Assembly: GCA_009746045.1 (NCBI GenBank)
Contig: RPFO01000213.1
Location: 3,156,837 to 3,220,836, forward strand
Reading direction: 5' to 3'
Source: Mesostigma viride
Taxonomy: Eukaryota > Streptophyta > Mesostigmatophyceae > Mesostigmatales > Mesostigmataceae
DNA: 64,000 nucleotides
Shown here: piece after piece, positions 1 through 12,529 of the stretch
Numbering within the stretch: position 1 is the stretch's first letter
Layout: each line of letters starts with the position of its first letter
Notes under the pieces: model-generated
What the model saw: only the letters and a program-made list of their open reading frames with translations
Told to the model about the DNA's origin: nothing
Databases searched by the model: none
Position numbers and translations under genes: made by a program

Positions 1-485
1 ATGTATTGAATGATAACAGTTTACCAAATAGCCAAGGTTCGCCCAAGAACGGGATGACCACATACGTTTCCTGCGAAATATGGAAAGTGGTGGCATTCAT
101 GCAATTTCAGGTAGCCATTGCGTGCCACAGAGCGAATCTGGCCCCAGGCTACTGGGCATTTATTGAAGAAAGCTGACGGGGCAAAAGAGGGGGGAAGAAT
201 GAGCCATGCCTATTCATCATTGGCTCCCTGAGTGGAGGGCAATGCGCTAGCTTGATGGCGCGTCCTATACTGAGTCAATCTGGTCTTCAGACCGGCTGAT
301 CAGCGGATGGGCTGCATGGTCCAAACATACATTGTCTTATTGGCACGCCAAGCTATATTGTAAACCCAGCTCTGTTATACGTTCTACTACAATTGCATTT
401 TGTAATAGATTGGCTACGCAGTAAAGCCAGATTCACAAAACAGAACCATGTGATGCCACCAAATCCCCCTTTACCCCCCCCATCA
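1..485. other. Edge of window, intron of the GT49 gene
   Basis: No coding signal was found on either strand. By position this is intron downstream of the last visible exon of the minus-strand GT49 gene. The missing C-terminal exon, expected to continue the DERFxGWGxNK motif, is not seen here and should lie beyond base 1. Confidence 0.4.
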
Positions 486-486
486 C

Positions 487-526
487 GCACCATCCCTCGA
501 ACCTCTCCTTGAAGCGGGTACGAAAG
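487..526 (-). repeat. Degenerate copy of the GT49 exon end and splice donor
   Basis: Read on the minus strand, this repeats the last ~34 nt of the exon ending at 599 together with its donor. Both end in GGGATG followed by GTGCGTG, and about 30 of 34 positions match. It sits about 110 bp further into the intron, separated by a poly-C run. It could act as a decoy donor. Confidence 0.6.
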
Positions 527-598
527 AACAATACAATCATCCGATGTCATCAAAGCACCAGCAAACTCTCTTCCCTCCCCCCCCCCCCCCCCACGCAC

Positions 599-3500
599 CA
601 TCCCTGAAACCTCTCATCAAAGCGGGGCGCGTAGCGGCGCGCCACAAACCCGTACGGCTCAAACCCCTCTCGATAGTCCACGCGGTACGCCCAGTGCGGC
701 CACGCCGGCTCGTCGCCCTCACCATTCCTCGCCTTCTCGTCCTGGCATCCATCACCCTCACCATTCCTCGTCCTCTGCCCCCCCATTCCTGCCCCGCTAC
801 AAGAGACACCGTCGTCGGCGTCATGGCTGGAGCGACAAGGTTGGTTCGCAACGCTGGATCCCCCCAGGCCACCAAACTCGCCCCCGGCCCTTGCCTCCTC
901 TGTGACGGCCATCTCCTGGGCACTCCCCCCGCTTGCCTCTTCCCCCCCCCTCGGCGCAGCTTCACCAGAGCTGCCGCGGTGAGCGTTGCCTCGTTCTCCT
1001 TTGCCACGTTTCTCAAGCGTGTGCCCTCCACTGGCGTCGTGGCCAAAGTACCGGCCCAAGTCCACTGGGGAGTGGCCCGCGGGATAGTGGCCCGAGTGGT
1101 ATGCGCGGCAGCCCCCTGCTTGCCACAACGCCCTCAAGGCATCCTTGGTGAAGGCGGGGGCGAGAGGCGCAGGTAGGGCTGACAATGCGGGCGTCCCATC
1201 CTGCCATTCGACTTTCCCCATGGTTGCATGGGCCATGGAGGATGGCCCTCCAGGGTGTGCATTCCGAGCTCCAGGGTTTGCATCCCGTGGTCTTGGAAGC
1301 GGGCACGTAGAGGCATGAGCATGCGGTTCCCCGCAGGGGCACGCGGCATCTCCGGAAGACGATACCTTGAAAGCGCCGCCATCACTGCCCACGCTGCCCT
1401 CGTTGATGTTATGACAACCTGCCCCTACTAGCAGGGGCCCAGCCCCCCGAAGATCCATGTCGACATGCCCAGCCTGCGAGGTAGCGAGCGCCCCATCCAC
1501 CTGTCCCCCCTCAACGTCCCCAGTACTCGTGCCAGCTGGCAGCATCTCGAAAGCCGGCACGACGACGAAGCAGCGCTTCTCCAGGCAGAGGTGGCCCAGC
1601 TGTCGGACCCAGGCAGAGCAGGGGCCCAGCGCAGCAGGGGGCCAACGGGATACGGCAGATTCTGGTGCTGACAACCCACCGTTCGTTCCCTGGCACGCTG
1701 CCGGCAACGCAGGCGCATGCCCAGTGCCACATGGCGCTTGCACAGGTGGCTGGTCGCTCACAAGTCCCGTCGCTTGGGAGGTAGGCCTCAGCTGATCGAG
1801 TGATGCAGCCGCGGCACACCCATGGGAGCCGGCCTTCCCTCCCACCCCCCTTGTGGCCCTGTGCTCCCCCCCCACTTCCCTTGCGATCGCGCCACACGGC
1901 AGCACCTCCCTCACCATCGCGCCACATGGCATCATGTCCACGTCCAGCACCAGTAACAGCTCGCTCTCGGCACCGTCCATCGCCGCGTTGCGCATCAGGT
2001 TGATCGGATACAGCCGGCGTAGAGGGGGAACATGCTGCCGCCGCCCCCATCGCAGCAACCCACACTTGCCTTGTGGGGGCTTGCCTCCCTTCGGCTCCTC
2101 GTCCCACAGTGGGTGTGCGGCTCGCTTCTCGCCCAAGCCTTTCTTGCCATGCTCGCCCCCAGGAAAAATACCTCCTTGACTCTCTACTACTCGGCCGGAT
2201 GCCGCAGCACCTGGTGGAGCACTGCCATCCGTCACCCACCACCCGCTGTCTTCTGGATACCCCCCATGGCCACTATCGCCACCGCCATTCCCATTGCCGG
2301 CGTCAAGCCCACTGCCGCCATCACCACCACGATTGCCATCAACATCGCCACTGCTGCCATCGACGACGAGCGTGACGTCGAGTGCGCAGCGACCGCTGGC
2401 CTCCGTGCGCGCATGCAGCGAACGTAGGGCATCTGTCACGGTGCAAAAACCACAATCTGAGGATGCTGCCGCCGCCGCTGCCACCGCCGCAACACCGCCA
2501 CCAGCACCGCCACCAACATTCTGCTGGCCATGGCGCTCGCCACCAAAGGCTACTCCCCCTGCCTCTGCTTGCCCCCTTGCCTCTGCCATTGCCTTGCCTG
2601 CGCACTTCCTGCCGTGCATCCACCCTCTCTTCTCCTCCCATCTGTTCCCACACACGCATGGCCCCGGGCACAGCACCGCCGCTGATATGCGGCCGCCCCA
2701 CAACCGCGTCATGCACTCCAGGTGGGCCAGCCGGCTGGGTTCGCCCGAGCACTGGGTCACTATTGTCACGTCCCAAGACCGAGGCATTGCAGTGACCCTG
2801 CCAGCGCAAGAGGGCGGCTCTACGGCGACGTCGGCGCCAGGCCCCAGGGTGCCACCTGGCACGGTGGTTGCTGTTGTGTCGGTGAGCGTGAAACTGTCGG
2901 CCACCTGCACCTCACAGGCACAGCCCGTTTGAGAGTCCACCCCGGGAGGGCCCGGTGGCTGGCCCACTTGTGTTGGCCACCGGCAGCCGTCACTGCCGCT
3001 AGCAGGCAGGCCGTTCCCCGTTCCCGCGAGAGCACATTCGTTCCCATTAGAAGCAAAGCTTCCCTCCCCAGACGATGACGCGCCCTCTCGCTGCACCCCC
3101 ACCCCGGCGCCCCCTGTGCCCCTACAAACACCTGCCGTGCCCCTGCCCAGCCGACTCCGCAACCAGTGGCGGAGGATCAACGGGCGGAGACGACCGCCCC
3201 CATGCCCCTGCGATGGTTGCGGGGGTGGATGCCTGCGGATGACACCATTTCCCGTCGCTCGGGAGGCAGCCGACCGGTCGAGGGGACCTTCCATATACCC
3301 AGGGTCTTCGCCATGAGACCCTGGCAACTCCCCCCGTGCCGTTGCCGTTGCTGGCATAATCGTTGCCGTGGCTGCCACGATCCCCAGCTGAACAGCAGCA
3401 TCCGTGCACGCGGCCGCCGCCTGCGCGCCCTCTTCAGCTCCGCCGCCATCCCCGAGCGCCCCTCTCAGGTCACGAACGCAACGAGACCGGCAGCTGCTGG

Positions 3501-5227
3501 CGACCGCGGCATGACCACCGGCACGCGCAGGCAGTCTGGTGGGCGCGCTCACCAGGGGCGTCGGCGGGCAGGGATGGAACTTGAGCGCCGCCAGCGTCTC
3601 CAATATTGTCCGACCTGCGGGGCCTTGCAGCAGCCCTTCCATGGGATCACCCCCCCCATGCCTGCCTGTTAAGCAACCCTTACTGGCACCTAGCCATCCC
3701 GCACTCTGGCCCACCGGATCGCACACCCCCAGCAGGGTGTCTGGGACATCCCACTCGAACCAGAACCCCAGGTTGGTCCACCGTCGGCGACTTGCGTCCC
3801 TCCACGCAACGACATGGCCCTGCCCGCACGAGCGTTTCTGCAGTACCGTCACCGGTGGTGGCGTGCACACGCCATCACCCGCACGGCACCCCCCTCCCAT
3901 CCCAAACACTTGGCCTCCCTCGCGCTCACCCTCACCGTGACCTGACATGGCGCCTGCTTGCACCCTCCCTGTGCGATCTCCCGCGCCCGCCCCGCCCTGC
4001 GGGCTCCACGAGTCTGCGGCACGCGGGGGGTGGTCCTGCTTCCGGAGGGATTGCGGGGAGGCGGCCTTGCGCTCATCTGCGGCGAGCCCTGGCGTCGCCC
4101 CCCCGCTCGCCCTCCCTGGCAGGTTCCCCCTGGCAGGCCCCGTCGCCGACTGCCAGAAGTAATAGCAGTGGCGGGCGGCGCGCATCTCTCGCGCGGCCAG
4201 GTCATACAGGCGCAGAATCGCAGGAAGCCTTGATGAGTCATAGACTGAACAGGCGTCTTGATTCTGGCACGCCACCGGCGCCTGCTCTTCCTCCCGCTGC
4301 CCCTGGCAGCCATCGTTATTCTGGAAATGATTGTTATGTTGCCACCCGTGCTTCTGCTCCTGCGGCCGCGCCTGCTGGGCTAGCGGCAGCGGTGCCACTG
4401 GCGGCGGACCTCGACGATGGGAATCCACCTCGTTGGCAGGCAGTGATGGCGTTGCACTTGCAGCCGCAGCACTTGGCCCCGCCTGGCTGACGTCATCCGC
4501 CCTCGGTCCGCTGACATCACCGGCATCTGCGCAGGATACCTCGCGATGGCCGTCCCCACCCGCGCTCACAAAAACTGACAAACCATGGGGGGGCGCCGGC
4601 ACGGAGCACAGCGCAGCACTTGCAGCCACCGTACCCCTCACGTCTCCTCCTGCAGCACCCACAAACCCGGCACCCCCCCCTGCAGGGGTAGAACCGCTTG
4701 GCGGCGTTTCCCCACCAGATCCCCCCCCACCTTGACCGGCCGCGGCCCCCATGGGCACTTGCCCCCTTGGTACGGCCCCTGTTGGCCTTGCCCCACTTTG
4801 AATGGCAGCAAACTCTGTGGCAACCTCCGTACTGTCTCCTCCACTAGGAACTCCCCCTCCCCCACAAGGGTCGGCCGTGGCCGTTGGCAGTGGCCCAACA
4901 GGAATGGCCGCGGCTCCCTTTGGCATGTGCCCACTAGGAACAGCCCCCATTCGTGTCGCCCCACTTTGAACGACCCCCGTTGGGGGTGCCCCACTAGAGA
5001 CTTGTCCACTTGGGATGATCTCCACTGTTGGTGTCGCCCCCCTAGAATCTGCCCCACTACTTGGGACGGCTTGCGGCCGCAACGTCCGGCGCTGGTCTCG
5101 CGACGGCGGGTGAGGGATGTGGAGGAGGAAGAACCCTGACAGGGTCCAGAACGAGAAGCCCAGGGATGCCAGGTGGCGGAAGTAAACCACCTTGTTGCGG
5201 CCGTACCCGCTGAAGCGCTCGTCGTAG
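599..5227 (-). CDS. Tandem GT49 glycosyltransferase, large exon: end of domain 1, linker, domain 2 (3' partial)
   Basis: This is one open frame of 4,629 nt between an acceptor (AG at 5228-5229) and a donor (GTGCGT at 593-598). It opens with YDERFSGYGRNKVVYF and a FLLHIPHPPS segment, the C-terminal GT49 signature that completes the domain begun at 14882-16221. A long Gly/Pro/Ser linker follows, then a second set of GT49 motifs in the same frame: VTIVTQCSGEP..LWGGRIS (about 2680-2770), YPINLMRN..LLVLDVDMMP with a DxD metal site (about 1930-2015), FVVVPAFEM (about 1543-1585) and YRVDYREGFEPYGF..FDERFQGW (about 600-706). GT49 enzymes such as LARGE and B4GAT1 transfer glucuronic acid in the Golgi; the substrate here is unknown. 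Low-complexity insertions separate the motifs. A region at about 3.2-4.2 kb was not recognised and could be another domain or expanded linker. The last codon is split (TG + next exon). Confidence 0.75.
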
Positions 5228-5410
5228 CTGGGGGGGGGGGGGGGGCGGGGAGGGGGCCATAATACGCATTATATATAACTTTGGTGACAATGCATTGTAC
5301 GTGCGAAGTGTTCATCATAGCCAGGGGGGAAGGATAGGGCACAGTGCATATAAGGAAAAGGGGCACATAATCTAATGCACAGACTATCTTGATGTGTAGG
5401 CGACAAAACT

Positions 5411-5880
5411 AGAGGGGAAGGGGGGAAGGGGGGAAGGGGGGAAGGGGGGAAGGGGGGCAGGGGGGCAGGGGGCAGGGGGGCAGGGGGGCAGGGGGGCAGG
5501 GGGCAGGGGGGAAGGGGGGAAGGGGGGCAGGGGGGCAGGGGGGCAGGGGAAAGGGGGGAAGGGGGAAGGGGGGAAAGGGGGGAAGGGGGGAAGGGGGAAG
5601 GGGGAAGGGGGGAAGGGGGAAGGGAAGGGGGGAAGGGGGGAAGGGGGGGAAGGGGGGAAGGGGGGAAGGGGGAAGGGGGGGGAAGGGGGGAAGGAAGGAA
5701 GGGGGAAGGGGGGGGGAAGGGGGAAGGGGGAAGGGGGGGAAGGGGGGGAAGGCAAGGGGGGGAAGGGGGGAAGGGGGAAGGGGGGAAGGGGGGAAGCCCT
5801 TCCCCCCTTCCCCCCTGCCCCACTTCCCTTCCCCCTGCCCCCTGCCCCCCTGCCTTCCCACCCTTTCCCCCTTCCCCCTT
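5411..5880. repeat. G-rich GGGGGGAAG minisatellite that flips to C-rich
   Basis: Bases 5411-5797 are runs of 4-7 G broken by AA or CA. At about 5797-5800 the sequence switches abruptly to the complementary C-rich form (CCCTTCCCCCCTT) until about 5880, just before the gap. The G strand is opposite to the GT49 coding strand. Confidence 0.9.
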
Positions 5881-5904
5881 GACCCCCTGCCCCCCGCTGC
5901 GCCA

Positions 5905-5929
5905 NNNNNNNNNNNNNNNNNNNNNNNNN
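5905..5929. other. Assembly gap (25 N)
   Basis: A run of exactly 25 N lies immediately after the inverted G/C-rich tract. A fixed 25-N run usually marks a gap of unknown size. Confidence 0.98.
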
Positions 5930-8034
5930 GCGCGCAGCCGCGCCGCGGACGCTCTCTGGCTTCACCGCAGCAAGCAGCCTCAACCAGTGCGTATTCCTCC
6001 CAGGTCCCGGCTGCTCGGCGCCCCCCCCGCCGCCTCCGCCCCTGCTTGGCCCTCTGGCGGCGCACGCTGGCAGTAGCACCGGGCGGACGTCCCTGCGCCG
6101 GCCCACGCCCACCGCCGCTGAGCAGGACTACACGTACCCAGCCCTGACGGAACCCTGGCCCACCCCAACGAGCTCCGCCGTTCACCGAGCTCGAGCTGCG
6201 AAACGCACGCCGCCTCAAGCAATCCGCTTCTATGCTGCCGTTGACTGACCAGTCCAGCCCGGTGATTTAAGCTGACGGCGCTCACGGGGTTCCCTGCTGC
6301 GCTTGCAACCGGATTTCCTGCTTGCGAGCGCGCCGCCGTATTTCCGGAAGTGGCAGCACACAGCTACCGTAATTATGCTGTACAAAAACAAATGTTCCCC
6401 TTGACGACCCCGCCAACTACAGAGTCTGCATCCAGAGCGCCGCCACTTAAGTTGCTCTATGCGCATGTCCTCAATCCGCCTTTCGTTTCCTGCTCTCGCA
6501 CTGTCACCTATGGGGAAATGTCAAATCGGGCTTCGTCCCCTGGGCGCAACACCGTTCATGGCCATCTTCGTCGCGCGTCGCCCTCTCGAGGAAACGCTCT
6601 CCTGCAACCTGGTGAGGTGTTCCCGCATCCTGGATCTTCGTTCGGACTTCATTCAAGGGCTCTTTGATTCTGTCCATCTGGGACGCCCTTATGGCTGTAC
6701 TTGCTCGGCGCTCCGCGTCCCCACTCCCTCTGTATCTACCGTCCATCCGCACGCTGTATGCGGTCCACCACTTCGGTGCGCACTCAGCACCGCATAACCC
6801 CGCCCTGCCCACTGCAGACCGGCGCTGGTCCAGGTGGTTGCCGTCCTGTCGCCGTACTCTTATTATTGTAGTGGATTATGTTACTGCGCCCCAAAGGACG
6901 TGCTCGCTTTTCGCTAGCATTGCAGGCCCGTGCCCCTGCCTAGCGACCCCACGACGAGCTGTGGGGAGGGGGGCCGTACCTAACAAGCCAGAACTTTACT
7001 AGCTGACCTCATTTCATGCCGACGACATCTCACGCTCACTCGAGAACGCCGGAGTCTGCCACATTTGGCTGGCGACTGTGGCCTGCGCGCTCGCAGGTCG
7101 GGCGGTTGGCTCAAGAAATCAGCCCCCCAAAACGGAGCCCTGCCCTCGGGCCATGGCAGGGGCCCCACCCACCTTCCGCCTCTTAGACGATGCTCCTCGA
7201 GGCGTCAACCTACCCTACTTCAGGCCCTTCAAGCTGTCGGCAGTTTTGGCTTCCTGACCTGCTGAGGACGACCATGACGCACACGGATCGGCATGGACCG
7301 TGGGCGCACCTCCCACATGACCACCGCCGTGCGTGGACAAACCCCGCCCTACCCCGGTATCGTCAAGCGTGACCTCTCAAGGTCTTCATTCTCTGACCGA
7401 TCCTGGACCCCTACGCGCCGAGACGTGGACACTGCTGCCAGGAGCTGGAGCAACGACTCCGACGGCCCCCGTCACCACGATGCTGCGCAGGCCCTTAAAC
7501 AATCCCCTTTGGTTTGCCATAGTAATGAGGATTTGTACGCTGATTTGCCCTATGTTCCCACATTATTAGGACAGGTCGCCTGGGCCTCAGCCGCGCACCT
7601 GGCCGCACAGATCAGGTTTAGGATACATCAGACTAGACTAGGCTGGCACCAAGCCCGGCCCAGCCCTGAGGCGATATGTCGCTCACTGGCGTCCCCCGCG
7701 CCCGCGCGCGGCAGGTCCGCCACCCGTGGACTCTTTTCGTCGATAGACTCGGCATGGACAATGTGCCACACTAGACCGTGACGGGCTCACCCCCGGGCAG
7801 CCTCCTGGTTTTGTCTTGTAATCTTATGGAGGCAGACTGCCGTGCGCAAGGATAGATGCAATAGTGATGACAGGCAGACCCACCCCCAAGCCTGTGGTCC
7901 GCGTGTGGACCAAGTATGGCCACATCTTCATTATCGATTCGGGCCCGCCGGTGCCCCACCACCCCTGTAATAGGACCAGATAGCTTATACATCATTCCAT
8001 CCATGTCCCTTCCACGAGGACTTATGCCTCTCAC

Positions 8035-8090
8035 GTGACGCAGTCACGTTCTATTAATTATTAATTAATTAATTACCATTAACAACAGCA
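8035..8090. repeat. Dispersed GTGACGCAGTCAC + TTAATTAA motif
   Basis: GTGACGCAGTCACGT is followed by an (ATTA)-rich stretch. The same combination occurs at 53442-53475 at one end of a dispersed element, so this may be a solo end of the same repeat family. Confidence 0.45.
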
Positions 8091-11000
8091 CCAGTCTACA
8101 AACTCCTGCTGCCCCCATTTGCGACGTGGCAAACAACATCAACAACAACGTTAGTGTGCTGGTCACAGGCTCACACCCGGTGCCGGCGCAACAACAACAA
8201 CGCACACTGCGAGTCGCGAGCAGCAAATGTTTGCTTGCAAATTGCCTAGCCCTTGACGAAGCCGTTGCCCCATGAATTATTTTTCTCAAATTACCTGCAC
8301 TCTGAGGGTCACACACTTACCTATTATTCTGATCAGTAAGTTGTGTCAGCTGCAATCAGACCTAGCGCGAGATCTTCATTCCCCTGCGCGCCCCTGGTTT
8401 TTGTCGGGTCATTCTAGCCAGGCGCGCTCGTCTTCCCGGCTTCGGCCCGTTTACAGTTCGTGGAGGTGTAGCATGGCCAGCCAATGTGGCAACGTTTTGT
8501 TAAATGCCGCGGAATAGTCAACCCACTTACTAATAGAAATTGAATTGTGTTACAGCCGGTTCTGTCTGACGGGGACAACGGGGAACCGGCCGGATGTAAA
8601 GCTTCCGGGTCGACCAGGGCAGCCCCGGACAAGTCATAATGGCCTATACCGGTAGCGAACGGGCGGGTTCCTGCTGGCATATAGCATACCGGTCGGCGGG
8701 CGGTTCCACTTGGCATCATACATTACCGGCGGCGGAGGCTACGTCGCCCGGTGGGGGCACCGGTAATTTACCGGAGATACCGAAACCGGTTCCCTTAGCA
8801 AAAACCCTTCTCATCACATAAAAACACTGTTACATACCAAGGGAATTAGAATTCCAGCCTAGTACGTCCCGAAGCCATTTTCGCACGAAACCAAACCCAA
8901 GCCCCATTTGGCAGTATTGAAAGCTTGAAGGCACTTTCAACTCTTCATGAAGTACCCGCACACCCACGGTTTCTCAGCATAGCGCAATTTGCTGTCGCAT
9001 ATCCGATAAGGCATTGGACGCCATTGCGTGCCACAAGCCAGTTGCAGCACCACAGTCAGGCACAAAAGGTTCGAGTAAGTTTGCAGCATACTTGCCCAAA
9101 ATGACGGGACAGCCAAATAGGCAGGTTGCTGCATCCCTGTGTCTCGCCCTTACTTCCTTTCCCTCAACTATTGTCATTGGCTGGTGGGCCCGCTACATCA
9201 CATTGCCCTCCAACCATGGCCCTAAGTTAGTATGCATGCCCCCGGCAGTACGCAGGCAGCTAATAAACAACTATTTATAAGTAACGCGTGGCCCGCACAA
9301 ATACTGCAGACTTTAGACCATGGCCAGTACTCACACAAGCCAGTTAACAAGCAAAGCCACATTCATCACATATTGTGGCACCAAAGCCAGCCGCCACGTG
9401 GCATGCCAGGACCAACCAACCAACACGTAGCCACCAAGGTGCATCCTGGGGCCCCTCCATCCCGCCCTTGCCCCCCCCCCTTACCCCCCGGCCCCCCAGT
9501 AAAAATAATTTAGACAACCATGGCAGCACAACATGCGGCTAATCATTTCTACCTCTGGTACTTTTCAGGCAACCTTCCATGAATTCACTAGTGGGCACGT
9601 ACCCGCACCCCAAAGCTGGCCCCGCAGATCACTACGGCCTCCATCCTGCGCCCCTCCCGTGCTTGCCCCCTGGGAATGTATACCCTTCCCCCCACTGCCA
9701 CGCATCCGTGCCAAGCCCCACAAGCCGCCCCTGCGGCCGACAGCGGCGCGCGCGAGGACCCGGTGCTGTCACCCTTAGGCCGACGTGACAGCCACCTTGG
9801 ATACGACCCGTTCGGGCGGATGGCCCAGCGCGCGGCCCAGGGTGACGAGGCGCGCACCTCCCACAGCACCAGCTCTGGCACCGAGCGGTGTACAGGTGGT
9901 CCGTTGACAGGCAGCCGGTGTAAGCTTCCGTCAACGTCACGGAGTGGTCGACGCCCGCGCCGACATGCCAGGACACGCGGCTGGTGGGGCTATTCCTGGC
10001 TGCTGCACCCTCATCGCCCGCGCCGCCACCGGTCCCTTGGCCCAGGGGTGACACTCCCCACCTGGTCCGCTGAGTGATCCACCAGCGAACGGGCGCCTGG
10101 CCGAGACGTTCCCAAACCAGCGCCGCCGGCCGACCCTGCGCTTCCTCTGCCAACGCGCAAGCTGCGGCTAAGCACCTGCACGTTGGGGTTCTGCCACCAG
10201 GTTAGTGTGAGGTTCGTGCAGTATCCTCAACTGCCATCCTGGATGCTAAGTGGCAGAGATCCTCAACAGGAAATGCACGAGCTGTGCTAGCAACACTTGC
10301 GCCCCGCGCACACCGGTAACAAAACACAGGTAACCATGGTACACATACGCCGGGGCCCAAAAAATGGGGGGAATACGTCGCCAGCAGAATACGCACGCAA
10401 AGGTAACGTGTGTCTTCATCTGTTTTACGCATGGAGCATTTTATGTTTATGAGAAGGAATGAAGGCCCTGGCAATTTTCCCACCACTTCCAAGGCTTAAC
10501 CACTGCATGAATGAACCGCCATGGCGGATAGCATACCCACCAGGGTCGAAACAGTCCAAACCCATGTAATCACACACATGCTCTTGTTGGTTAATGAACC
10601 ACCAAATTGACAAACTGAACCCTTTACAGCCGACTGGCTTCCAGCTTACTTCATCCGATCGCTAAAACAACACAAATAGACAACAGGAGTGGACAACATG
10701 GAGGACATCACAGTAGCACCACGAATAGACCACAGGGTAGGCACCACGAATAGACCACAGGAAAGACACCCAGGAGGACACAAGAGGCTTTCCATCCAGT
10801 CCAAGGGTTGCACCCGAGCCTGACGTACAGGCCGGGAAGAGGATCGCATCTCTGCATGAGCTGCAACAAACACCCAGAAACGGGCAGCATGGCGGCGCAA
10901 GCACGTACCACAACGCATCGGTTGCTTGCACCCCGGGCGTCGATGTCAGCGTCAGCGTCGGCGCCTGCCAGGAGCGTGTCTTCGTCTGATACCACTGTGA

Positions 11001-12039
11001 GTGAAGATGTGCCAGCATCCCCCAAAACGGGACAAGAAGAAAAAGGAAAGTGGAAAACACAGGTCAATGGCATGGAAATGCAAAACTAGATGCATCAACG
11101 ACCTCTTCATCCAAACGTCCCAACAGCAAGCTACAGCGCAGCCCCGTGTCCCACACCAGTGAGTGCCAGCAGAGCAGCCAAATTGCCCACGGGAGAGGCC
11201 GTGCACAAACCACCGGCGGTAATCAGCTGCCCTACTCCTGGTCGCAAAACGACAACCATGACAACCGCCTCGTACAACTGGTGCAAGGCAGCATCAGGGG
11301 CAGGGCAGGGAAGCGAGGGTCGGGCAGGTCAGGTCAGAGTGGAGCAAGGTGGGGCAGGAAATGGGTCATGCTATCCCCTGGTCACCATGCTAGCAGTTTT
11401 CCGCCCTCGCCCTAAACCATGTCCTTGCGAAAGTTGGCGATGTACAAGAGGTGAGCTTTGTACATCTAGCCACGCGCCCAGCCCCCCTCCACCATGTCAG
11501 CCCAGCCCGCCCAGGTCTGCCAGCCGGTTCTGTCGCTGCAGGTCATGCCGGCCGCCAGACATTCCGCTTTGGGCGAGGCTACACCTGCGCATTCGCACCA
11601 GCGACAGCCAGGCAGCCACGGACTCAGTGCGGCAGTAGACAGTGGGGATGATGGTCAGCGGTAGGCCGCACGGGATGTGGTACGCGGTAGCAGAATAACT
11701 CGCAAGCGAGCCTGCCATGGGATCGGGACAGCTGACTGGCTGGGAATACCGCCGGGCGTGCGGGGCATGAGAGAGGCGGAGAGAGGGACGTCTCAGCCAC
11801 ACAGCGGGATGTCTCTAGGAGGGGAAAACAGCTCGCCGCATGAGCGATGTTACATGGCTCCAAAGACACCTGTGCCAGGGACCCTAGAATCGCGCCCGGC
11901 CCAATCGTGCGATGGAAACCATATAACCTCCCAGGGGGCCAGCACAGCAACGTCTCCCCCTAGGACATGTGTGTGAAATAGTGTTGTGAATACTTGGAGG
12001 GCAATGCGTTGTAAGCATGTCTCTGGAGTTTTTCAGGCA

Positions 12040-12400
12040 TTATTTCAGGCACAGTTGTAAGGCACATTATTTAGGCGTGTTGCTGAACACGGCGATGTTG
12101 AGCAGGCACATATTAGGCTGTCTGCTGAACAGGCGTTGAACAGGCACATTATTTAGGCTGTTGTTGCTGAACAGGCATGTTGAGCAGGCACATTATTTAG
12201 CTGTGTGCTGAACAGCATGTTTGAACAGGCACATTATTTAGGCTGTTCTGCTTGAAAAAAAAACAGGCATGGTGAACAGGCACAATTATTTAGGCTGGTG
12301 TTGCTGGAACAGGCATGTTTGAACAGGCACATTTATTTAGGCTTGGGTTCGCTGAACAGGGCCATCGTAAACAGGCACATTATTTTAGCTGTCTCGCCCT
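12040..12400. repeat. Degenerate ~40-bp tandem repeat
   Basis: It consists of repeated units around GAACAGGCACATTATTTAGG with variable spacing. It lies inside the GT49 giant intron. Confidence 0.8.
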
Positions 12401-12529
12401 TCCTGGTGGCCTCCTTCCTATGTCCCCCTCTCCCCCCCTTCGCCTTTTTTTACCCCCACCACCCTCCCCCCTTCTCTCCGCCCCGTATTCCCCCTCCCCT
12501 TGGTGTTTTTTTTAGTATCCCGAAGGGAC

